This document shows positions 1 through 5,369 of a stretch of DNA of 5,369 nucleotides, in pieces. The stretch spans positions 12,551 through 17,919 of the forward strand of contig DCIF01000060.1 of NCBI GenBank assembly GCA_002315795.1, given 5' to 3'. The position numbers were made by a program, and so were the translations under genes. Position 1 is the first letter of the stretch, and each line of letters starts with the position of its first letter. Below the pieces are notes generated by a model. The model saw only the letters and a program-made list of their open reading frames with translations, searched no databases and was not told the DNA's origin. This DNA is from Bacteroidales bacterium UBA1733 (GTDB lineage: Bacteria; Bacteroidota; Bacteroidia; Bacteroidales; UBA3663).

Positions 1-951
1 ATTGCTCAGTTTGCTATGATACACGAGCATATCACGTCCGAAGACCCTTCGCATACGCTGACATAGTTGAGTGGTAAGCGCAATCTCTGGTACCATCAGC
101 AGCGCTTGTCGTCCCTGACTGATGACTTGCTTAATCAGATGAATGTAAATCTCGGTCTTTCCACTCGAGGTTACGCCATGCAACAGACAGACCTGATGAT
201 CCTTGAAACTCTGACATATCTGTCGGTAAGCCACATTCTGCATCTCAGAAAGTGGATGAGGAGGCTGATTCTCATCGGGATTCATCCCAAAAGGTAGGAT
301 GTCCAGACGTGAGATTTCCTGTTCATACGTCTCAAGCAGTCCTTTCTTCTTGAGTTCGTTGAAGATGCTTGCATTGGTTCCGGAGAGTCGTAATAACTCG
401 TCCTTTGCTACCGGATCTGCCTGTTTCTTCTGCAGCACATGGCTCATGTCAAGCAACTTCATAAATAGTGCCTGTTGCTGTGGACTTCTTTTCAGACTCT
501 CAAACGCTTGTTCCAGACGCTTGTTATCCGTTTCATTCTCATCCTCAAGAGCAGGAATCGAAATCCTTACCATCGTACGAGTCTTCGCCTTGAAATCCTC
601 TCTTACCGTACCTTCTTTGCCTTCCTCTGGCTTCAGTTCGCTAGGTAGAGCTGCTTTCATGACATCTCCAATGGCACAAAGATAATACTGTGAGATCCAT
701 TGCCAAAGCGGATATTGCGGATGACGAATGATGGGATGATCATCCAGCAGCTTTGTGATCTCCTTCAGCTCAAACTCCGTCTCTGGCTTATGTGGTGACA
801 GTGCCACTATAATACCCGTATAGACGTGACTCTTCCCCAGTGGTGCCATACATCTCATTCCTACCTGCACCATTGCCTCCATCGTAGCAGGTACGATGTA
901 GGTAAAGGTTTGGTTCAACGGAACCGGTAGAATGAGTTCTGCGTAGAGCAT
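1..951 (-). CDS. priA: Primosomal protein N' (PriA replication-restart helicase), N-terminal 317 residues, 3' end outside window
   Basis: PriA is a cytoplasmic 3'-to-5' superfamily-2 helicase that recognises stalled or repaired forks and starts reloading of the replicative helicase. I translated 317 uninterrupted codons from the ATG at 951 to the left edge. Residues 1-105 (start MLYAELILPVPLNQTFTYIV, then V-G-M-R-C-M-A-P-L-G-K) match the family's 3'-DNA-binding domain. Residues about 115-215 are where the winged-helix domain should lie. Helicase lobe 1 follows: Walker A HGVTSSGKTEIY with Lys265, motif Ia VPEIALT at 287-293, and YHSKLS at 311-316. The DEEH box, zinc-binding cysteines and C-terminal domain lie beyond the edge. 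The Walker lysine is about 35 residues later than in E. coli PriA (Lys230), so the N-terminal part is somewhat longer. The start is three bases after the porX stop, with no clear Shine-Dalgarno sequence, which suggests translational coupling. The identity is secure; whether the missing part is intact cannot be seen. Confidence 0.96.
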   Translation of the reverse strand, partial: MLYAELILPVPLNQTFTYIVPATMEAMVQVGMRCMAPLGKSHVYTGIIVALSPHKPETEFELKEITKLLDDHPIIRHPQYPLWQWISQYYLCAIGDVMKAALPSELKPEEGKEGTVREDFKAKTRTMVRISIPALEDENETDNKRLEQAFESLKRSPQQQALFMKLLDMSHVLQKKQADPVAKDELLRLSGTNASIFNELKKKGLLETYEQEISRLDILPFGMNPDENQPPHPLSEMQNVAYRQICQSFKDHQVCLLHGVTSSGKTEIYIHLIKQVISQGRQALLMVPEIALTTQLCQRMRRVFGRDMLVYHSKLSN

Positions 952-954
952 GAT

Positions 955-2517
955 TTATCTGGGAGTAAGGGTTATCAGAGGTATCAGCATTTCTTCAAGC
1001 GAAACACCTCCGTGTTGGAACGTATCCTTATAATACTGCACATAATAGTTGTAGTTATTCGGATAAGCCAGGAAATCATGATTGCCACAAATAGCATATT
1101 GAGTACTGAGGTTCAGCACGGGTAGTCCTACTTCCTGAGGTTTGTCAATCCAGAAGAGCTGTTTTGAAGACGAATTCAGGTTCTTCCCTAGTTTATAGCG
1201 AAGATTGGAATTGACGTTCTTGTCACCAATGATCTTGATCGCATTGTCGCAACGGATAGATCCATGATCGGTCGTCAGTATCACCTTATATCCCATATCG
1301 GCAATTGTGCGGAAGATCTCTATCGTCGAAGAGTGCTCCAACCAGGTGCGCGTCAGTGCACGATATCCTGCTTCATTATTTGCCAGTTCTCTAACCGTTT
1401 TTGATTCTGTCCTTGCATGACTCAGCATATCAATGAAATTCATCACAATCACATTGAGCGGATTTCGCGACAAACCGCGCAACTGACTGGATAGACGCTC
1501 CCCAAAACTGTTCTCATTCACCTTGTGATACGAGAACTCATAAGGCTTGCGGAACCGCTCTATCTGCGTCCTGATCAGTGGTTCCTCATTCAGGTTCTTA
1601 CCTTCTTCTTCATCCTCATCGACCCATAAATCTGGGAATAGCTTAGCAATCTGATCTGGCATCAGACCACTGAATATGGCATTGCGAGCATACTGAGTAG
1701 CCGTAGGAAGTATCGAACAATAAACATCCTCCTGACAGGTGAAATAATCGTTCAGAAGCGGTTCAATGGCTCTCCATTGGTCTAATCGGAAATTATCGAT
1801 TACAATCAGGAATAGCTTTTCCCCGTTATCCAGACGAGGGAAGATACACTCCTTAAAGATCTCTGGAGACATCAGTGGCCGACCCTCACACTCGGTGTGA
1901 TTGGTCAGACTCTTCGCCCAAGACAGATAATACTTCTTGATGAATTTAAAGAATGCCGAGTTCGCCTCATCTTTCTGCATCAACAGCATAGAGCTCAGTT
2001 GTGGATCAGCACTACTTGAGAGTTCCGTCTCCCAATACACCATTCGTTTATATACTTCTGTCCAGTCTGCGAAGTTCCTGGCATCACTGATAGCCATACT
2101 CAGACGTCCGAACTCCTGCTGATAGCCACTGGTCTGCTGCTGTTGTGTAATGGCACGGGCATGCAGGTTTTTCTTGATGCTTAGCAGCATCTGATTGGGT
2201 AATACGGGCTTGATCAGGTAATCTGCAATCTTCGAACCGATGGCCTGATCCATGATGTTCTCCTCTTCGCTTTTTGTGATCATCACCACGGGCAACGAAG
2301 GGAACTCTTCCTTCAACAGACTGAGTGTCTCCAGTCCGGTAAGACCTGGCATGTGTTCGTCCAGGAATACAAGATCCACCGGATGCTCTCTAGCATAGTC
2401 AAGAGCATCCTGTCCATTGGTCATGGTGATGACTTCATATCCTTTCCTTTCCAGGAAGATGATGTGTGGCTTCAGAAGATCTATCTCATCGTCAGCCCAA
2501 AGTATTTGAGGCAACAT
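955..2517 (-). CDS. porX: PorX: response regulator receiver fused to PglZ/alkaline-phosphatase-like domain, T9SS regulator
   Basis: This is a 520-residue cytoplasmic protein counted from the ATG at 2517; the family is about 520 residues. Residues 1-116 are a receiver domain with acidic pair D9-D10, phospho-acceptor D53 (in VFLDEHMPG), T81 and K103-P104, so it should accept phosphate. Residues about 120-200 are a helical linker. From about 235 to the end is a PglZ domain of the alkaline phosphatase superfamily. Its probable metal ligands and catalytic residues are D241 (VIDN), T272 (LPTATQYARN), D363 and H367 (NFIDMLSH), D417-H418 (TTDHG) and H502 (FQHGG); the protein ends with the typical EEMLIPLITL. 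In Porphyromonas, PorX acts with the sensor PorY and sigma factor SigP on T9SS genes, and the PglZ domain has been reported to cleave oligonucleotides. A TTG codon at 2529 would add four residues (M-I-K-V); the ATG is preferred because it places the receiver start as in homologues. No sensor kinase is adjacent. Confidence 0.95.
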   Translation of the reverse strand: MLPQILWADDEIDLLKPHIIFLERKGYEVITMTNGQDALDYAREHPVDLVFLDEHMPGLTGLETLSLLKEEFPSLPVVMITKSEEENIMDQAIGSKIADYLIKPVLPNQMLLSIKKNLHARAITQQQQTSGYQQEFGRLSMAISDARNFADWTEVYKRMVYWETELSSSADPQLSSMLLMQKDEANSAFFKFIKKYYLSWAKSLTNHTECEGRPLMSPEIFKECIFPRLDNGEKLFLIVIDNFRLDQWRAIEPLLNDYFTCQEDVYCSILPTATQYARNAIFSGLMPDQIAKLFPDLWVDEDEEEGKNLNEEPLIRTQIERFRKPYEFSYHKVNENSFGERLSSQLRGLSRNPLNVIVMNFIDMLSHARTESKTVRELANNEAGYRALTRTWLEHSSTIEIFRTIADMGYKVILTTDHGSIRCDNAIKIIGDKNVNSNLRYKLGKNLNSSSKQLFWIDKPQEVGLPVLNLSTQYAICGNHDFLAYPNNYNYYVQYYKDTFQHGGVSLEEMLIPLITLTPR

Positions 2518-2552
2518 AACTTTGATCAATTACAAATAGCAGGTAACAATTA
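2518..2552 (-). other. porW-porX spacer and porX translation start region
   Basis: This is the only real gap in the window, 35 bases between the porW TGA and the porX ATG. On the coding strand it is AT-rich and ends ATTGATCAAAGTT before the ATG. No Shine-Dalgarno sequence is visible, as is common in Bacteroidota. There is no hairpin with a U-run and no convincing Bacteroidota promoter (TTTG with TAnnTTTG), so porX is most simply read from the porW transcript. An 8-base palindrome TTGATCAA (2522-2529) sits just ahead of the ATG; it is short enough to be chance. Confidence 0.6.
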
Positions 2553-5369
2553 TCAGTTCTCAGTTTCTTCGTCCAAACCTTCAATCCATTCAAAGTATTC
2601 TTCAAACGTTCTGCCTTGTAATAGCAGTCTGAAGTTCTCATCACTGATATCGATCTGTGTGAGGGTAGGAGGTAGTTGGAGAGAAGAAGATGCATCCATC
2701 CTGTCATGATAGTCTTCCAGTTCAAAGAGATCTGCAAATCCACTGATCACCAGCACCGTAAGTCCGTTACCTGTGTCGATGAACTCCAGATCAAAGTCCT
2801 TCACCAGATAGTTCTCGAAATTGAACTTTGCAATCTCGAACAGCAGATTGTTTTTCCCTATCTCCAGACTATCAGTCTTAAAGGCCAGCAGCAACAGATG
2901 TGGCACATCTTCAGCATTACTGAAGATCATCGTACTGTCAATGACCTCTCCGTCTTCGTTGACACCACGCAGCGACGTACTCCATGCCATGCTCTTCATT
3001 GTGCTTCCCAGTTGCAGTTGTCTTCCTTCTTTAGCACCTTTCAGCATCAGGCTGGCTAATGGTGAGACATCACTCTCCGGATAGTCTGTCGTCAACTTCT
3101 CCAGCGATAGTTTGAAACTCTCTGCGTCTCCATCCTGCACGTAGCTGAGTGCTTCAAGGAACATGAATTTCGGCATCAGCTCGCATAGTGGCCATTGGGT
3201 TTGTACGAATGAATAGTTGGTGTGCACCGTGTCTGTATGATGCATCAGATAGGCACTATACGTCTGTTTGTAGAGCGATTCCTGTTGCGCAGTCATGTCG
3301 CGCAAGGTCTGAATATAATTCGGATCCTTCAGAGCGATGCCATATTCGCTCTCAGGGAAAGCTGAGATAAGTTTCTGTCGCCACTCCTCTGCACGCTCAG
3401 GTTTGTTCATGCGCATATACATCAGGTAGATGTCATAATACATCTCGAGCCGATGTTCTGTCTCCGGATATCGTTTCTCTACATTTTCGAAGGTTTTGAT
3501 CGAAAGTGGGAAGTTCTCTAACTTCTCATTGAAAAGGGTTCCCATATTGAACAATCCCTCCTCAATCAGTTGGTTCGACTCCTGTTTCTGTGCTTCAGAG
3601 AACGGAATCTGAGCCAGGTAATAAGCTGGAGAATGAGGATCCGTTATATTAGCAGAATCCATCTTGATAGTAGGATTTGCAGAGACTTCAGCATCCGCAC
3701 TTACTCCCATGCTGTCTCTTTCAGCAAGCAGTCGCTGTTCCAGCATCTGCTGAGGCGTTACTGCTTCTTCTCCCTCTTCCTGAGGTTCTTCAGTCAGGAT
3801 GGTTTCAGTCTTATTCTTGCGTCTCCAGTTGTCCTCGTTCTTGCGATTTCCCCAGAGTCGCTGGAACTCGCGCTTGCCATCGGCTAACTGTGTCTGATTA
3901 TAGAAATACCATGAGTCGTCTTTTTTGCCAACAGTGGGTTGAGTTGGCATATCTGGTGCTAATGGATCGACGTTGCCCGCCTGTTTGTCCTGATAGTCTG
4001 CCAGTCGCTCCTTCTCCTCTGCTTCCTTTTCGGCTTTGATCAGATCCTCGATGATCCTCTCAATCACATCGTTCAGTTCCTCCTGAGGTAACTCAGCCAG
4101 CTCCAGCAGACTGTCCTGCAGATGCACTGTCTCGGCCGAAGTCTGCAGTTCGTCAAGCACGCTGCTCAGTTTCGCTATATCGTCATACCCCTTGAAGTTC
4201 TTATCCAGGATTCCCATAGCCGTACTATAGGCTTTCTGTGCTCGTACGAAGTCCTCCTGCTCAAAAGAAATCTCTCCCAGTCGCAATGCAGCTACTGCCA
4301 TGTCCTGTCCTTTGCGCGTACTCTTTTCGATGGCAGTTTCCAACTGTCTGATGGCTTTGAGCGTGTCCTTCTGCAACAATGCCACATTGCCTAAAGCGTG
4401 ATAGATCTGATCCAGATACTCTTCGTTCCTGTATTGGCGTCGCATACGGTTCAACTGGCTTTCGGCCTTGCTCAGTTTCCCGCTTTCCTGAGCCATCACA
4501 CCCACACGTGCCATCTTGGCATTGAACTGCAGCTGATAGTCCTTGCCGCTGTGTCCCAGCTTGCCATAGAGCTTATACGCACCACTCTTGTCTCCTCTCT
4601 CGTCGAGCAACTGTGCCATGAGATAGTCGGCTCTCAACCGCTGTGCTTTTGTCTGGAATGCGCCGCGTCCGGCACGCAGATAATCTACTGCTTGTGTCGC
4701 TGTTTCCGCTCTGCTTAAGAGAATCTCTGCCTGAGCCAGCGAGAACGCTTTCTGCAGCTCTTTTGGCAGGTCTTTATAAGCGGGTAATTGACTCAGATCC
4801 GTCTGACTTACATACTGTTTGGCGGGAATCACCAGACCCAGCTCGGTCTCTGCATCAAAGCTAAAACCTTGCACAGCATAGACACGAGCGGCCCATATAT
4901 GCGCCTCAATCACTGCAAATTTCTTCCAGCTGAAATTGTGCACCACGTAGTTAAAAGTGGCTGCAGCGGCCATAAAATCACCTTTATAGAACTGTGCTTT
5001 GCCGCTGAGCAACCACACATTGTGCATGTAAGGATTATACTCTCCACGCTGCATGAAAAGCTTCTGCGCAGGCGTATTCTTCGTACGGCGACGAGGTTTG
5101 TTCGTAATACTTCTGCGCTGTACGGCTATCTTGCATTTCTCAATGGCTCGGTCAAACTGTGCATTGGCAGCCACCTCATCCTTACCTACGAACTGATACA
5201 CAGGATGCAGATCCACTCTCTGACTGTAGTTGTCCTTGTGGCTTTCTTCCATAGCCGTGACTCCCTCTTTATAAGCTTCATTGCCATTGAAGTAAATATT
5301 ATATTTGGTCGTCATGGCTTTCATGCCACGCGTTACTGGTGTGTTGCTCTTACAGCCACTTAGAAGGGA
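2553..5369 (-). CDS. porW: PorW/SprE-family TPR outer-membrane lipoprotein of the type IX secretion system, 5' end outside window
   Basis: 938 residues are visible, in frame from the right edge to the TGA at 2553. In P. gingivalis and Flavobacterium, PorW/SprE is an outer-membrane lipoprotein essential for T9SS secretion (and gliding in the latter) and is thought to tie the translocon to the PorK/N and PorL/M machinery. Visible residues 1-6, SLLSGC, are the end of a lipoprotein signal peptide. Family-like blocks follow: YNIYFNGNEAYKEG (23-36), a basic stretch K-P-R-R-R, then EYNPYMHNVWLLSGKAQFYK (110-129), the first clear TPR helix pair. Further TPR-like helices occupy about 240-390. A charged coiled region (about 430-460) leads to the linker signature SWYFYN (486-491) and LWGNRKNEDNWRRKNK (505-520), then the acidic E-E-P-Q-E-E-G-E-E run. 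A second TPR group covers about 600-675. The C-terminal part (about 813-938) is a mixed alpha/beta domain ending ENFRLLLQGRTFEEYFEWIE. The Met at 5324 is internal, not the start. The alternative is a paralogous TPR lipoprotein without a T9SS role. Confidence 0.88.
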   Translation of the reverse strand, partial: SLLSGCKSNTPVTRGMKAMTTKYNIYFNGNEAYKEGVTAMEESHKDNYSQRVDLHPVYQFVGKDEVAANAQFDRAIEKCKIAVQRRSITNKPRRRTKNTPAQKLFMQRGEYNPYMHNVWLLSGKAQFYKGDFMAAAATFNYVVHNFSWKKFAVIEAHIWAARVYAVQGFSFDAETELGLVIPAKQYVSQTDLSQLPAYKDLPKELQKAFSLAQAEILLSRAETATQAVDYLRAGRGAFQTKAQRLRADYLMAQLLDERGDKSGAYKLYGKLGHSGKDYQLQFNAKMARVGVMAQESGKLSKAESQLNRMRRQYRNEEYLDQIYHALGNVALLQKDTLKAIRQLETAIEKSTRKGQDMAVAALRLGEISFEQEDFVRAQKAYSTAMGILDKNFKGYDDIAKLSSVLDELQTSAETVHLQDSLLELAELPQEELNDVIERIIEDLIKAEKEAEEKERLADYQDKQAGNVDPLAPDMPTQPTVGKKDDSWYFYNQTQLADGKREFQRLWGNRKNEDNWRRKNKTETILTEEPQEEGEEAVTPQQMLEQRLLAERDSMGVSADAEVSANPTIKMDSANITDPHSPAYYLAQIPFSEAQKQESNQLIEEGLFNMGTLFNEKLENFPLSIKTFENVEKRYPETEHRLEMYYDIYLMYMRMNKPERAEEWRQKLISAFPESEYGIALKDPNYIQTLRDMTAQQESLYKQTYSAYLMHHTDTVHTNYSFVQTQWPLCELMPKFMFLEALSYVQDGDAESFKLSLEKLTTDYPESDVSPLASLMLKGAKEGRQLQLGSTMKSMAWSTSLRGVNEDGEVIDSTMIFSNAEDVPHLLLLAFKTDSLEIGKNNLLFEIAKFNFENYLVKDFDLEFIDTGNGLTVLVISGFADLFELEDYHDRMDASSSLQLPPTLTQIDISDENFRLLLQGRTFEEYFEWIEGLDEETEN
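5352..5366 (-). other. Lipoprotein lipobox (L-L-S-G-C) of the PorW-family protein
   Basis: Translating upstream of the Met codon at 5324 in the same frame gives SLLSGCKSNTPVTRG up to the window edge, with no stop. L-S-G-C is a canonical signal peptidase II site; the cysteine codon is at 5354-5352 and would be the lipidated first residue of the mature protein. The next residues (K-S-N-T) lack the acidic run that marks surface-exported lipoproteins in Bacteroidota, which fits a protein facing the periplasm. The hydrophobic core and the initiator codon lie beyond the window. Confidence 0.85.

Noticed and set aside
299..685. 128-codon open frame on the plus strand with a serine- and phenylalanine-rich translation
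   Set aside because: It is antisense to priA, whose opposite strand encodes uninterrupted PriA sequence through this region. The S/F richness follows from the reverse complement of Glu/Lys/Leu codons.
1..951. priA as a broken gene, because no stop codon occurs in the window
   Set aside because: The frame is open with intact motifs up to the edge, and the expected remaining domains simply lie outside. Truncation is by the window, not by mutation.
1600..1635. Acidic run D-E-D-E-E-E-G in PorX as a possible unusual insertion
   Set aside because: PorX homologues, as I recall them, carry a similar acidic segment before the G-K-N-L-N-E motif, so it looks like a normal family feature.
2518..2552. 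Possible promoter or terminator between porW and porX
   Set aside because: The only near-match to a Bacteroidota -7 element is partial, with no paired -33 TTTG at the right spacing. There is no stem-loop with a U-tract.
2492..2743. 83-codon minus-strand open frame spanning the porW-porX junction
   Set aside because: It is out of frame with both porW and porX, overlaps the coding sequence of each, and has no recognisable features.
4788..5363. 191-codon open frame on the plus strand
   Set aside because: It lies wholly antisense to porW, whose frame carries recognisable family blocks. Its translation shows no domain, signal or repeat that I recognise and is rich in residues expected from reversed codons.

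Overview
The window carries three tightly packed, co-directional genes, all on the minus strand. In transcription order (right to left) they are a large TPR lipoprotein of the PorW/SprE family (5' end cut by the right edge), the response regulator/PglZ-phosphatase fusion PorX (complete), and the primosomal helicase PriA (3' end cut by the left edge). Together they cover all but about 38 bases. I see no RNA gene, mobile element, CRISPR array, long repeat or terminator. The many open frames on the plus strand lie antisense to these genes and show no recognisable protein features.

The organism is almost certainly a member of the Bacteroidota and probably of the Bacteroidales (Prevotella-like). 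PorX and PorW are confined to this phylum. The genes lack strong Shine-Dalgarno sequences, as is usual there, and base composition is mid-range. The genus is a guess from general resemblance.

Layout: positions 5369-2553 encode PorW, which starts outside the window; the last residues of its lipoprotein signal peptide (L-L-S-G-C) are visible. A 35-base spacer follows, then PorX from 2517 to 955. Three bases later priA starts at 951 and runs off at position 1 just after helicase motif Ia and the H-S-x-L-S motif.

How they work together: in species with a type IX secretion system (T9SS), PorW is an outer-membrane lipoprotein needed for secretion, linking the translocon to the trans-envelope motor and ring parts. 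PorX is the response regulator that, with the sensor PorY and the sigma factor SigP, controls T9SS genes; its PglZ domain has been reported to cleave (cyclic) oligonucleotides. The arrangement therefore looks like a structural-plus-regulatory T9SS operon with a housekeeping replication-restart helicase coupled behind it. PorX is also found in Bacteroidota without a full T9SS, so the window alone does not prove the secretion system is present. I found no previously undescribed system; the points of interest are the operon arrangement, the intact dual active sites of PorX, and start-site corrections for porX and porW.
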